DNA from: Pictodentalium vernedei
Lineage: Eukaryota > Mollusca > Scaphopoda > Dentaliida > Dentaliidae
Length of the DNA stretch: 64,000 nt
Reading direction: 5' to 3'
NCBI GenBank assembly: GCA_031216915.1
Contig: CM062291.1
Location: forward strand, 38,134,484-38,198,483
Below, piece by piece: positions 1-11,180 of this stretch. Numbering within the stretch: position 1 is the first letter of the stretch; each line of letters starts with the position of its first letter. Made by a program: the position numbers and the translations under genes. The notes under the pieces are model-generated. The model did no database searches. It had not been told where the DNA came from and saw only the letters and a program-made list of their open reading frames with translations.

Positions 1-153
1 TCGTTGAACACCGAAATCATCTGAATTTTCAAATTTTTCTACTTTCGCTATTTATAAGTCTCTCTTGAGGCTTGATAACAGTTGAAAAGTTCATTTTCAT
101 GACAGAAGTGACTGTTTTTATTTCAGTTTTGTTAATCCTCAATGGACTGAGCA

Positions 154-302
154 GCTGTCCTGAATTCCCAATAGACTACAACTTGTACATGTCCAATTGC
201 TTAGCAGTGATTTGTAGTCAAGCCTTGGCTGCCTGTTAAGGCAGCCAAGACTTGACTAGAAATCACTGCCCAGCAGTTTTGTCTATTTTCAGCAGGACAT
301 CC
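154..302. repeat. Palindromic element
   Basis: Outer arms GTCCTGAATTCCCAATAGAC and GTCTATTTTCAGCAGGAC flank an inner hairpin (about 199-276) whose arms centre on GGCTGCC / GGCAGCC. No coding potential is seen. It looks like a short foldback MITE; I could not define a target duplication. Bases 1-153 and 303-333 hold nothing I recognise. Confidence 0.55.
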
Positions 303-333
303 TAAAGATGACATGGTCAGGGGACATGCCCTG

Positions 334-480
334 AATGAATGAATGAATCTTTATTTAGCAGTGTACAACAAAAAATATACATACATAATTACAGAACAAA
401 AATAATCAATTATACCTGTATACCGCAGGGAGATGGCATAGCCAGATTGGCTGTCTACCTGTCGTCTCCCGGAGATTGTA
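334..480 (-). mobile_element. LINE 3' UTR fragment with (TTCA)n tail
   Basis: Read on the reverse strand this ends in AATAAAGATTCATTCATTCA, the tail style of CR1/L2/jockey-group LINEs. The upstream part contains GCGGTATA and a GCCAATCTGGC hairpin. A related reverse-strand segment lies at 43883-44070, with the same GCGGTATA and GCCAGTTGGC elements. No coding sequence remains. The LINE assignment is inference from the tail and the shared 3' region. Confidence 0.5.
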
Positions 481-884
481 TCGTGCAACATTGGAATTAG
501 ACTGTCTAAAACCAGTTCGTCTATACTTGGTCTTGGTCGCTGGTGACTAGTCTAAATGACACAATTGAGTTAAGAGATCGCAAAAGCCTGAAATAGGTCT
601 TTAAACATTAAGGTGCGTTTAGAACAAGTCACAGAATTACTGTAGATATGATTTGTGGTCGTAACAGAATGCCACTGTTGAGCTCATTGACAGTGTCATT
701 CATAGCCGTATGGTAAAATGATACAACAACAACAACTTATTCTGTTTTTCCTAATGTGAATTCCTCTTTGGTACAATCAGCAAATCTCAGTCAAGTCAGA
801 TACCGAATACCGAACGGATACCGAGGTATAACACGCCCTAAAATACCGAAACTGATACCGGACTCAATATTCCAATACCGCCCA
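481..884. other. Unassigned AT-rich sequence
   Basis: No gene is visible. It holds a short (CAA)n run near 724 and a cluster of repeated ATACCGA words at 800-870, which looks like a decayed simple repeat. Confidence 0.4.
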
Positions 885-1010
885 TCTCTAGCCTTGATGA
901 TGTAGTTGGAATATTAGTTAGTCGGAATTATAGTTAAAAAAACTTATAACTTCTTTGAAATTTATTTTTGTTTTTTTTTAATATATATATAGTAGTCGTA
1001 CCCAGAGGCG
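885..1010 (-). repeat. Repeat family A, half copy ending at the palindrome axis
   Basis: In reverse orientation this matches the left flank and left palindrome arm of the family A copy at 5690-6245: CCTTGATGATGTAGTTGGAA, then a segment like AATTATAGTTAAAAAAA and TTTGAAATTTATTTTTG. It stops where the palindrome centre would be. It is followed by a separate hairpin at 1022-1067. Confidence 0.55.
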
Positions 1011-1021
1011 TAAATTCTGTA

Positions 1022-1067
1022 CGGTGGTAACCGGGCAGCGAGTAGGGCCTCTGCCCGGTTACCACCG
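1022..1067. repeat. Short perfect palindrome
   Basis: Arms CGGTGGTAACCGGGCAG and CTGCCCGGTTACCACCG are exact inverted copies around a 12-base loop. The parent element is unknown. From 1068 to 1559 I see nothing recognisable apart from a C-rich stretch near 1382. Confidence 0.7.
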
Positions 1068-1559
1068 CTACCCACGCAACTACTGCACTGCCAAGGAATT
1101 ATTTGTCAGAATATTGCACAGCCTGACAGAATAGAGCAGAACATCTAGGGCACGCTGGGCACCTGATATAACATGGCCTTGTTCAACTTCCATCTCAGTT
1201 CATATGCCCTGCTGCCCATGCCAAAGGATGTCAGGGTGTCCTTGTAAATTCAACAATTCTATTTAGAATACATTCATGTATCTTCCTGTGTGGAGTGCCC
1301 TGCCACCCGATATCATATGATATGCACTGTATGGTGATATATAGGCAGGGAAATATGCTCTGACAGTAGGGCAGTATGATAACACCCCCTCCTCCCCTCC
1401 CCCCAATATTTTTCGGTAGTTACTGGCCTGCACTTACAGTGCTCGTACTCCAAATTAGTGACGCTGGCCTCGACGGCCCGAATCGGGTACTACAGACCTC
1501 CATTTGTATGACCGACTGTGTGTGTGACACATCCAAGTATCAAATTTTGTCTTACAAGA

Positions 1560-2262
1560 AAAGTACATAGGGCCCTGTGAAGCTTCCAGATTCGATCCGA
1601 TTTCGAATCTTAAGTTGCTATTCGGTCTGATTCGAATCGGCTGCACAATTCGTTTCCATTTAAATCTTTTTACTGGAATATAGCTTGGTGTTAGTCATTT
1701 TCGTCGTCTCACAATACGTATAGTTCAGGTGGAAATTTTTTATAAATAATATTGAAAATAAAGACTGAGTGTAGTTTCCGCTATCTGAACAGAAACAGCG
1801 TCTGTACCCATGCCACCAGCTATGCTAATTCCAGTCTCACTAGACACTACCACTGTTCCAAATTTTTTTTAAGTTTCCAAGCAATATCAACGAGTAGCTG
1901 TTACTAGCGGCTAGCCCTATACAGTGCCTGGTACCGATGGTTCTCGCACCCGTTCCCGTTTTTGAACTATAATCCTTACTGTGTAATGTTCCAACTACAT
2001 CACCAAGGCATGCCTTCGACGAAGGCATGCCTTGGTGATGTAGTTGGAATATTTCATAAGGCGGGACTTGGGCCTTAACTGTCGGAACAAATCAGGTTTA
2101 CAACACTCCCTCCCCCTCCCTCATCCTCCTTCCCCAGTCGGTCGTTTTCAAGATGCCCCTTATTCGATTCGAATAATAGACCCGATTCGATTCGAAGCGA
2201 AAATGGGTGATTCGCATGACCCTAAAAGTACACGATTACCGGCAATAGCGAATCGATAATCA
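1560..2262 (+). repeat. Repeat family A, full copy with central palindrome
   Basis: This copy aligns by eye with 58718-59290: both contain GGAATATAGCTTGGT, CATGCTAATTCCAGTCTC, GCTGTT(A/G)CTAGCGGCTAG and the TTCGATTCGAA-rich ends. Inverted TTCGAAT-type words at both ends suggest TIRs and a non-autonomous DNA element, class unknown. The centre (1985-2055) is a palindrome with arms of about 30 bp around CCTTCGACGAAGG. Only spurious ORFs are present. Confidence 0.65.
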
Positions 2263-2442
2263 ACACAACACTCTAATCCAGATGAGAATAGCTGGCCTGG
2301 AAAAATATTTTAGCAGTGTCCCACCCCCTACTCCAACCCCTAAGCGACCATCGTGGTGTTAGATAAAGTGTTAAAGGCAATTGCCCTTCTGAAGCGTTTT
2401 AACACATTTCGGATTTTATATGCTTAGAAACACGTTAGTTTA

Positions 2443-2786
2443 TGTGTTTATTGCGATTTAACGACACTTTCAACGACCATGGTCACATCATGTCGGACAG
2501 GAGGAAGCCGCGGTATCTAGAAGGAACCAACAAGCAGTGGCGTGAAACTGTCAGACTCTACAGCTAACTAACTCTCCACGAGCGAAGTTAAAACGGTTCA
2601 AGACAAGTGTACCATCGACGTGCAATACATCTTAGTACACAGCGCCATCTCGTACCCTCTCACGTGAACAATCAGGATTTAGTGCCCTGCCCATCGGCAT
2701 TACGCAGTTACCGCTGGTTTGGGTCGATTCGCCGACCATTCTGTTTAAAGCCCAATGCTCTAGCCACTTAAAGTCACCACGCGCAC
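2443..2786 (-). mobile_element. tRNA-headed SINE (common-body family)
   Basis: Left end TTTATTGCGATTTAACGACA is the reverse of the family tail. The body contains CATCGACGTGCA and TTAGTACACAGCGCCA. The tRNA-like head is at the right edge and is decayed. The copy is old. The stretch 2787-3297 holds no gene I recognise. Confidence 0.75.
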
Positions 2787-3297
2787 AGAAACTCGTTGGT
2801 ATTTTTACTCCAACCTACACATCAACTTCCGTTAAGTTTTCAAATACCCAGATTTTCTTTCAGAAAAGTCTTCCTGTAGTGGAAGAAAAAAAATATTAAA
2901 AAAATGCAACTGCAACATCTAAAATTCTATTTTAAATGTGGATAGCTATTGTTGCTCCTTTTCTGGGTACACTCTAGTTGAGTTACATCATTTGTCGCAA
3001 TACTAACATCACAGTTTCATTTTATTTACGTCATTTGTGTCAGAGTGGTTCTATCACACGTCCCAATTCTGGAGTAGCATATCTAAAAATGTTTATGATT
3101 GCATAACTCATTACCCCCTTCACAAAACATCTTAGATGAAACATATATTACGCTCTTCGATCATGTGAAATTACGAAAGGCTGGGATGCAGCACTACAGA
3201 TTATGTCTGTTTTGTAATCTAAATAATTATTCACACTACTGCAATCAATTTCTCTTAAATATATATAGATATGATTTGTCATGAATAGCTAAACATG

Positions 3298-4077
3298 CAA
3301 TTCACCTTACTCAGCTAATTCACCTTACTCAGCTATGCAGTTCACCTTACTCAGCTAATTAACCTTACTCAGCTACGCAGTTCACCTTACTCAGCTAATT
3401 CACCTTACTCAGCTACGCAGTTCACCTTACTCAGCTAATTCACCTTACTCAGCTACACAGTTCACCTTACTCAGCTAATTCACCTTACTCAGCTACACAG
3501 TTCACCTTACTCAGCTAATTCACCTTACTTAGCAAAGCAGTTCACCTTACTCAGCTGATTAACCTTACTCAGCTACACAGTTCACCTTACTCAGCTAATT
3601 AACTTTACTCAGCTACGCAGTTCACCTTACTCAGCTAATTAACTTTACTCAGCTACGCAGTTCACCTTACTCAGCTAATTAACCTTAAACAGCTACACAG
3701 TTCACCTTACTCAGCTAATTCACCTTACTGAACCACGCAATTTATCTTACGCAGCTGCGCAGTTCACCTTACTCAGCTAATTCACCTTACGCAGCTGCGC
3801 AGTTCACCTTACTCAGCTAATTCACCTTACTCAGCTACACAGTTCACCTTACTCAGCTAATTCACCTTACTCAGCTATGCAGTTCACCTTACTCAGCTAA
3901 TTAACTTTACTCAGCTACACAGTTCACCTTACTCAGCTAATTAACTTTACTCAGCTACGCAGTTCACCTTACTCAGCTAATTAACCTTACTCAGCTACGC
4001 AGTTCACCTTACTCAGCTAATTCACCTTACTCAGCTACACAGTTCACCTTACTCAGCTAATTCACCATACTAAGCTA
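3298..4077. repeat. 18-bp minisatellite, homogeneous block
   Basis: Units of about 18 bp (TTCACCTTACTCAGCTAA and variants such as CGCAG/ACACAG at the join) alternate in a 36-bp higher-order period. The array continues after the MITE at 4078-4307. The reading frame through it is incidental. Confidence 0.9.
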
Positions 4078-4307
4078 CAGTACAGTCGCCGTGTATTGGT
4101 CGTAATCCACACGTGGGAAGTTATGTCCACGCATCTGTTTACCAGGTAGTAAAAATCATCATTAGCAAAATTTTAATTAATGAAGCACCGGGTTCACTTT
4201 AAATATTGAAGATTACTCCTGTAATTAGTGTTTGGAATCTAATATTATTGCGTCCGTGGAAATATTGTCTACGCGTGGAAAGTGACCAGCCCACGGCGAC
4301 TGTACTG
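4078..4307 (+). mobile_element. pogo/Tc1-type MITE inserted in the minisatellite
   Basis: The 230-bp element has TIRs CAGTACAGTCGCCGTG / CACGGCGACTGTACTG and a TA dinucleotide at each side (4076-4077, 4308-4309), as IS630-Tc1-mariner-superfamily elements do. It carries one arm (AATGAAGCACCGGGTT) of the palindrome that is complete in its relative at 56913-57162. No coding capacity. Confidence 0.8.
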
Positions 4308-4309
4308 TA

Positions 4310-4870
4310 CACAATTCACCTTACTCAGCGTATTCACCTTACTCAGCAACGCAATTAACTGTACTCAGTTACGCAATTCACCTTACTCAGCTTGGGCAAT
4401 CACCTTACTCAGCCTCGCAATTCACTATACTCAGTTACGCAATTCACCTTACTCAGCTAATTCACCTTACCCAGCTTCGCAATTCACCTTACTTACCCAC
4501 GCAATTCACCTTTCGCAGCTACGCAATTCACCTTACTCAGCCACGCAATTCACCTTAATCAGCTACGGCAATAACCTTACCGAGCCACGCAATTCACTTT
4601 ACGCAGCTATGCAGTTCACCCTACTCACATACACAATTCACCTTACTCGCCTACGTAATTCGCCATACTCGCCTGAGCAATTCACCTCACTCGGCAACGC
4701 AATACGCCCTTCTCATCTATGCAATTTGCCTTACACAGCTACGCAATTCGTCTTACTCAGCTAAGCAATTCGCCTTACTCAGTTACGCATTCGTCTTACC
4801 AGCTTCGTAATTCGCCTTACTTAGATTAGCAATTCACCTTACTCGGCAATGCAAGTCGCCTTACTCACCT
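4310..4870. repeat. 18-bp minisatellite, diverged block
   Basis: Continuation of the array with units such as ACGCAATTCACCTTACTCAG that are more diverged from each other than those before the MITE. The 160-residue open frame here is a by-product of the period being a multiple of three. From 4871 to 5187 no gene is seen. Confidence 0.85.
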
Positions 4871-5187
4871 ACGCATTTTATACGCATTTTTGACAAAAAC
4901 ACTGCATAAATACTAAGATCTCAGTGCAAGCAAACATTTGATATCCTTTCGAAACCGGCGACGTGTTTGCGATAGCAACATAGCTGTTTTGAGCACATGC
5001 ATATGCATGTGTGCCTGTGTATGTTCAATTTTATGTGTCTATGAATGTACACAAGCACGTTCAACTACAAATTTTTATTTGAAGACGACCACCAGCAAAA
5101 TAATAGTCAAAATGAGAAAATATCAGGTTAGTTCTTTACGTAACGCGACCAGTTGGGCGACATTTACAAACAGTTTTCTTTAATCCT

Positions 5188-5422
5188 TTAACCCTTTACT
5201 TAACATGAAAAGCAAGTAAACAAAATTCTTGAATAAATAATTTTTTTCATTTTTTGTCTCAAAAACATAGGTTATGATCCCTCATTGGAACGAGCTCGAT
5301 GAGCTCGTTCCAAAGAGGGGTCATAACCTATGTTTTTGAGACAAAAAATAATGAAAATTAATTGGTGATTTTTGTGAATAGCGTCGGCAGGGTTTTGGTC
5401 GTTACATTGGGTAAGGGGTTAA
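5188..5422. mobile_element. piggyBac-like palindromic MITE
   Basis: Flanked by TTAA with termini CCCTTTACTTAAC and GTTACATTGGGTAAGGGG. The middle is a long hairpin running from TTTTTGTCTCAAAAACATAG to the axis GAGCTCGATGAGCTC and back. Same subfamily as 10503-10753, 34391-34640 and 50701-50946. Confidence 0.75.
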
Positions 5423-5689
5423 AGCAAACTTAACCCTTTCAACACGGCAGGTGCGTCTCTGAGGGGATGTGATACCCCCCCCCCCCCCCCCAACAATATA
5501 TTTTTCAGACGGGACATTTTCGACAGGATTAAAGTCTTGCTAGAAATCATGTACTTTCTTAAAAGACAAGATTTGGTACTCGCACTTGTGCCACACACAC
5601 AGTCAGTGATACAAACGGAGGTCTGTTGTACCCGAATAGGACAGTTGGGAGTTCATGACGACCTATTTGGAGTACCGGTGCAGGGCACG

Positions 5690-6245
5690 TTAATTAAATA
5701 AGATGCTGCGTCAGGACTACTATGTATCGATTTTATATATTCAAAAATAAATTTCAAAAAAGTTTCGGGTCTTTTTTTTAACTATAATCCAGACTATTAA
5801 TTATTTATATATTTATTGGGGTTTACCGACACTTTCGACAACCAGGGTTACCCCGTATCGGACAGTTTTACGGGTTGGGGACGCCGGAGTACCCGGAGAG
5901 AACCACCGAGCAACGGAGGGCAACCGTTAGACACCCCAGCGTACTAACTCCACACAAGCAAGGTCAGGATTTGTTGAAGACAAGTGTACCATCGACACGC
6001 AGTACTCCTTAGTACACATTGCCACCGTCTCCCTACGCGGGCATTCGGGATTAAGTGCCTCGCCCAAGGACACTAACGCAGTTACCCCCGGCGGAGAGTG
6101 GACCTTTCGGTTTGTAATTAATATTCCAACTACATCATCAAGGCATGCCTTCAACGAAGGCATGCCTTGATGATGCAGTTGGAATATTTGATCTTTTGAG
6201 CTATCACAGTCGGTCTAAACGATGTTTACCAACCCCCCACTCCCG
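5690..6245 (+). repeat. Repeat family A copy interrupted by a SINE
   Basis: The left flank TTTTTTTAACTATAATCC matches the 1560-2262 copy, and the palindrome at 6121-6187 has 32-bp arms with one mismatch around the 3-base loop AAC. A SINE occupies 5804-6117. Sequence 5423-5689 contains a poly-C run and nothing else recognised. Confidence 0.6.
5804..6117 (-). mobile_element. SINE (head-truncated) inside repeat A
   Basis: Reverse tail TTTATTGGGGTTTACCGACA, then the body (ACCATCGACACGCAGTACTC, CAAGGACACTAACGCAG). The tRNA part is cut at the right edge. It interrupts repeat A between its AT-rich left flank and the palindrome. Confidence 0.75.
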
Positions 6246-6355
6246 CCATTCATCTTCTCGACACCACTGCAGCAGGGCATACATACATACATTGGACTAG
6301 AGAGTTGGTGATGCCTAAACCCTGCACCTCTTTTGGGCCGTATAATTAAATTATT

Positions 6356-6762
6356 GGGGGCGCGGTGGCGTCGCGGTAACCGGTTCTCGTCAGATCACCG
6401 AAGTTAAGCAACGTCGAGCGCTGTTCGTTGTGGGATGGGTGACCATTTCAGCAACTGATTCGCGCTCCCGCGTTGTGTCCTTGGGCAAGGCACTTAACCC
6501 CGATTGCCTACATGGGGGGCACGATGACGCTGTGTACTCAGGCGTACTGCATGTCGAATGTGCGCGTGTCTTCAACCAATCTAACCCTGCCTGTGCCGCG
6601 GTGCAGAGTTCAGAGTTACGATGTTGCATGGGGAGCTGACAGCTGCTCGTCGTTGCTCGGTGGTTCTCTCCGGGTACTCCGGCTTCCTCCACCCGTAAAA
6701 CTGTCACCGACATGATATGACCCTGGCTGTTAATGTGTCGTCAAACCCTAATAAAAAAAAAA
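6356..6762 (+). mobile_element. 5S-rRNA-headed SINE
   Basis: A 9-bp target duplication TAAATTATT flanks it (6347-6355, 6763-6771). The first bases GGGGGCGCGGTGGC resemble the tRNA-headed relatives. Bases 6381-6446 then match the internal promoter half of eukaryotic 5S rRNA (CTCGTCAGATCACCGAAG, TTAAGCAACGTCGAGC, GGGATGGGTGACC). The body from CGCGTTGTGTCCTTGGGCAA on is shared with the tRNA-headed SINEs. The tail is of the TGTCGTTAAACCC type plus A/T. Pol III transcription from the 5S-type internal promoter is expected but not shown. Confidence 0.85.
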
Positions 6763-7189
6763 TAAATTATTACTGAGCACATAACCACAAATTAAATATT
6801 GACTCTCCTACGTTGCAGTATACGGTAGTATATGGGAAAATACCATTCATAGAGTCTGGGTTGAAAAGATTGTTAAGAAATGAAGCCAGCTGAATCATTA
6901 AAAGAATTGGTCCACGAACTGTCAGACTCATTGATTAATGTAATAATGAATCCTTTATTCAACGACAATTTCTAGATAGAACAGAAATCGCAAAAGTACT
7001 AACAATTAAAAAAAACACGACACTGGTAATTCCTTTGCGACTACAGGGTTTGTTTAAAGTCACTAAAAGAACTTAATTACCAAACTCTCGAGCCACCAAT
7101 CTAATTCTGCAAGGACGAATACGCTGTTATGGGCTGTTTGTTTCCCCACTCCGAGTTTTCCCGCAGTCTACCGTTGATTTTATGTGACT

Positions 7190-7192
<3 letters not shown>

Positions 7193-7269
<77 letters not shown>
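7193..7269. repeat. (TA)n microsatellite
   Basis: Uninterrupted TA dinucleotides. The Tyr-Ile repeat frames read from it on both strands are artefacts. The flanks 6772-7192 and 7270-7687 hold no recognised gene; 7550-7680 has short inverted words such as GATTCACGCGAA that recur at 8115-8135. Confidence 0.95.
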
Positions 7270-7271
<2 letters not shown>

Positions 7272-7687
7272 TTCAGTTATAGATATTCCAATCAATAAGT
7301 ATTTAATTAGCCTTGATAACATAAAGCGATTAAAACAATTCGTGGAAATTCGCGGAGTAACCATAAAACTACAGTTGTGATGGGTCTGCATTCATAATGA
7401 TATAGCAAACAATCGTGTCTGACAGTGTTGGTAAATTCTTTAAAGATTCGGTCAAAATTAGCCTCGATTTGACAATAGGATTGAGATGCTTAAAAAAATG
7501 AATGTTTATGTTATTTGTGGATTCAATCGTGTCGAAGATTTTAATTGGTTGAAAAACGCAGTGCTTATATTTCGATAAGAATCCGATAATCGATTCACGC
7601 GAAGATTTGCGCAATAAAACCAACGAGAATCCATGTAAGTTCTCGCTGCATCTCTGCTTGGATTCGCGTGAAAAGAATTGAGTCAAC

Positions 7688-7934
7688 TTACCCCTTTACC
7701 TAACATAACGGCAGCAAATTAACCAATAAAGGGCTAACATGACCTGAAATATCTTGACACTTTGCCAATAAAATTGTACAAACATGGCTGTCGTTGGAAC
7801 CGGCTCAATGAGCCGGTTCCAATGACATCCATATTTGTAATGTTTTATTGGTAAATATTGTTTATGCTTTAAAAAAAATTATCAAATTCAGTTTATGTTT
7901 AAAAATAAAAAGTCTGTGTTGGGTAAAAGTTTAA
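7688..7934. mobile_element. piggyBac-like palindromic MITE, GAACCGGCTC core
   Basis: Termini CCCCTTTACCTAACATAACG and TGTTGGGTAAAAG next to TTAA-like ends. The central palindrome has axis GGCTCAATGAGCC and arms reading GGAACCGGCTC. The core resembles the copy at 42672-42923 (GGTTCTAATGATATCCATAT there; GGTTCCAATGACATCCATAT here), not the GAACGAGCTC copies. Confidence 0.7.
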
Positions 7935-9006
7935 CATGTGTTATCAGTATACAACAGGGGTCCAACCCTTGTGGTGGCCTCATGGAACCCTGTGGCACTC
8001 ATAGCAGGTATAGATTCTCGCAACCATTTTCGCGAGAATCCAAATAGATTCTCCCAAATTTAGATGAAATATAAGCCCAGAAAGCGAACCGTGCGTTCGC
8101 TTTTCCATCCAACTTAAATATTCCAGATGCGTGAATCCAAGCATACACGACAAACTATTTAAGGGGTAGACTGGTACCAGATCACGACAGCGTTGGATTC
8201 TTACAAAATTTGACTTGTAGGCCGAGAGCTTGTTGATGTGCAGAAGAATATACAGCTACCTAAAGCAAGAGACTTGGGCCATCCGAAAAAGTCTTCCTCT
8301 CTCGAACAACGGATGCCATCCAAAAAATTAGTCTCATAAGCATAATTAAAACATAACAAGAAACTTCCCACTTCATATACTGAAAAGATTTAGATCGCCC
8401 GCCATCGCGCCTTTGGTCCCGGTGGCTATGGGATGCGGTGGTCCCACGGTACATTCGCGCCAAGGACAGGGTTGCAATGTGAACGAACCTTTCAGTATTA
8501 TAACGGATGGTCTGTGTGTAACACTGAACTAACGTTTTTGAGTTTCTTGATGGGCATGGATCATCTATCATCATAAAGAAATCACCCGTTTCGCGTGAAC
8601 TGTGTTTGACCAAGTCACCAAAAAGGACCACAGGCCTTTTATTACACGCCCGTTCTATGAAGTCACCATCTACAGCAACACTAAACCATGCGGAAAAAGA
8701 AAATCCGTTCCGCACACATGTGTGGAACGGAAATCATTGACGGACTATTTTTAAATAGAAGAGAAATTTCACTGGAATTTTTTACAAATCGTGCACCGAA
8801 ATTACAATTTGAATCCCTAGCGATAGCTAAAATCGTCCCCTGAGTTGCAATGTTGCAAGAACACATTGGAACTCAGGGGACGAAATAGCAACACGGGTTC
8901 CCCTTGCAAATTTTGTTGACGATAAAATGTGTTCTGTTGATAGTTGTCAAATGAATTGCTGAGTGTGCTTCTAATAATAGTGTTTTATGAACGCGATGGC
9001 GTGTAA
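7935..9006. other. Unassigned; small hairpins, unsupported 151-codon frame
   Basis: The reverse-strand frame 8260-8715 has no motif I recognise and no second feature supporting a gene. Hairpins lie at about 8705-8734 (TTCCGCACAC / GTGTGGAA) and 8835-8881 (CCCCTGAGTT / AACTCAGGGG). Codon use gives no clear coding signal to the eye. Confidence 0.3.
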
Positions 9007-9171
9007 TAAACACAGAACGACAAGCGCGTGTGGAGGGGTTAATCGATATGGCATTTGTGCCATCGCGGAAGGATAAAACTCTAGGTCTGCGGCCTCTCGT
9101 TTTATCATTCCTCGCTGGCACTCGTGCCATATCAGTAACGCATTCATACGCACGTGTCGTTCTGCGTATTT
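9007..9171. repeat. Long imperfect palindrome
   Basis: Arms of about 74 bp pair ACACAGAACGACA with its inverse TGTCGTTCTGCGT, and GATATGGCA...GGATAAAAC with GTTTTATCATT...TGCCATATC, around an 18-20 base loop. Arm mismatches indicate an older palindrome than those at 62 or 63 kb. Parent element not identified. From 9172 to 9650 nothing else is recognised. Confidence 0.7.
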
Positions 9172-9650
9172 ATGGCAACCGGGGCGCGGGGCGCGGGACT
9201 GTCGGTTCTGGGTCTAGTTTTTTCTTATGTGTGTGTTTCTTCTCCTCTCCTATGTGTACTTAAAGGTTAGTTCTTCATCTCATATGTTATTTTGTTTAAT
9301 TGTATTTCACATGTGACGTATACTTGAATACTTGAAAAACAATAAAAAAAAACCCAAAACAAACTTCCTAAAGCAACTCAACAGACATCAACACGCATTT
9401 TAAAACGATCATTTACAATATCATCCTATGGTGCAACTCTTGCACAGTGTCTTTGAAAGGAAACATCACAGTTTACTGATTAGAGCATTGTACTCCGGAT
9501 CGATAGGTCGTAGGTGCGACTCTGATCCATGGCTGACAATTTTCGTCACTGTAAGAGATTTATTTAATTCCCTGAATCTGTCAGTAAATATAACACTAAG
9601 GTATTTGAATTTCATATAAAAAATTAAATTCCGGGATGTCATAGAGTTTG

Positions 9651-10370
9651 TATCTAACAATCATATAGATTCTGGACTTAAAACCACGAGAAACGGTACG
9701 TATCACATAATGTGTTCCGATTCCGTATCATATAGACGACTCATTCTGATTCCGTACTATAGACGACTCGGTATCATATAGACGACTCGTTTCCGGTAAT
9801 GCGACGAGCTATCATAACAGACGCATGAATACATTCTATGTGCGTTTCAGTGATCGACTCAGCTGATCACTTACAAAACAAACCAAAATTCCTTACAGTT
9901 AGCGACGGAACTATTAATAGCCAATGCCCTCCAACAATAAATAGGATGTGCCGACATCGCACACTCGTAAATTCAAGCGGATCACTATATGAAGTGACAC
10001 TGAGAGTGAATACTTTGAAAACACAACTTTGAATATTGCGGTGACCGCATTACTCGTTGTTTGTTAGAGTGCATAACAATATAGTTCCATAAAATATGTT
10101 TTTTTTAAAACTTTTTCTCGCCCAACATTATGTCACCAAACTGTGTTAATAATTTAAGATTTAATCTGTTTATGTGACATAATTGTTAGATAAATGAATT
10201 ATCATGATAATGTGCATGTCCTGTGATTTGCATCAGATTCTCGGCGGTGTCGAGAATGGGATCACAACTCGCCGGCAAAGCCGGCTCTTTGAGATCCCAT
10301 TCTGGACACCACCGAGAATCTGATACAAATCACAGGACGTGCATATTATCGAGATAATCTGTTTTTAGCA
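9651..10370 (+). repeat. Repeat family B, copy with complete palindrome
   Basis: The copy runs from TATCTAACAATCATATAG through GACGACTC repeats to a terminal palindrome (about 10195-10364) with arms near 75 bp around GCCGGCAAAGCCGGC. The second copy at 60677-61240 matches to the palindrome axis and then diverges. Likely a non-autonomous transposon of unknown class. Confidence 0.7.
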
Positions 10371-10502
10371 TCGTTGTGCGCATCATTTTACAAACTTTAG
10401 GAATTTTCCTGTAGAGTTGTAGAAAAATACAGAAGCTGGCTTTTTACAATTGTTTTCCAAATCAGTTTGAACGTTTGACTATTATTGTCTCGTGAAACGC
10501 AT

Positions 10503-10753
10503 TTAACCCTTTACCTAACATGAAATGTAGACGACACTTGCAAAAAATGTTTTCGAATAACTATTTTTTTCATTTTTTGTCTCAAAAACATAAAAACATT
10601 GGTTATGACCCCTCGTTGGAACGAGCTCGTTCCAACGAGGGGTCATAACCTATGTTTTTGAGACAAAAAAAATGAAAAAATAGTGAAAATTAATTGGCGA
10701 TTTTTTACAATACCGCTGGCCGGTTTTGGCCGTTACGTTGGGTAAAGGGTTAA
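10503..10753. mobile_element. piggyBac-like palindromic MITE
   Basis: TTAA flanks, termini CCCTTTACCTAACATG and TTACGTTGGGTAAAGGG, and central arms TTTTTTGTCTCAAAAACATA around GGAACGAGCTCGTTCC. The left arm carries a small extra AAAAACAT repeat that the right arm lacks. Confidence 0.8.
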
Positions 10754-10840
10754 AATTAAGAAAAAGGCGCTTTGACCATCTTCATGTCTATGTTATAAAT
10801 ATGGTATGTTGAGAAATATTTACAAACATTTTACTCAAGT

Positions 10841-11180
10841 TTTTTTCAATAAATAAATACAATAAACTTTATTCACTTTTCGGAATAAATACACAGTGGG
10901 CTTTCGCCCATAAGTTGAAACAAAATATATATGAGTGGCGCATGCGCCGATATGCACGAAACCCTGAAATTTTCCTAACTTGTCCTGGTAAAAACTACTT
11001 GGTCTGTGACGACAAACCCTACCAATTCATATCATACTCAGCCTACATGAACAGAAGTACAGGACATACATGATATGGTCCCTCTCATGGTGCACAGGCC
11101 AGATCCAATGCCCGAGAGCAGTGGATCGGGTCTACGCATCATGAGGTCGGCCTAACTAATAGATGATCCCGCGCCTTTAA
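10841..11180 (-). mobile_element. Possible retroposon 3' end
   Basis: Read in reverse it ends in AATAAAGTTTATTGTATTTA and an A-rich tail, and contains a GGGCGAAAGCCC hairpin. This is compatible with a LINE or SINE 3' region but is not matched elsewhere in the window. Confidence 0.25.

Noticed and set aside
3298-4077. CRISPR-like array
   Set aside because: Repeats are directly contiguous with no unique spacers, in a eukaryotic context.
4282-4764. 160-codon frame rich in NSPYSA
   Set aside because: Translation of the 18-bp minisatellite.
6381-6446. 5S rRNA gene
   Set aside because: Only the internal part matches, with changes in the C-box, and it is fused to a SINE body flanked by a target duplication.
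7129-7391. Tyr-Ile repeat proteins
   Set aside because: Translation of a (TA)n microsatellite.
8260-8715. 151-codon reverse frame as a host gene
   Set aside because: No recognised domain, no splice-consistent neighbours and no repeat-independent support.
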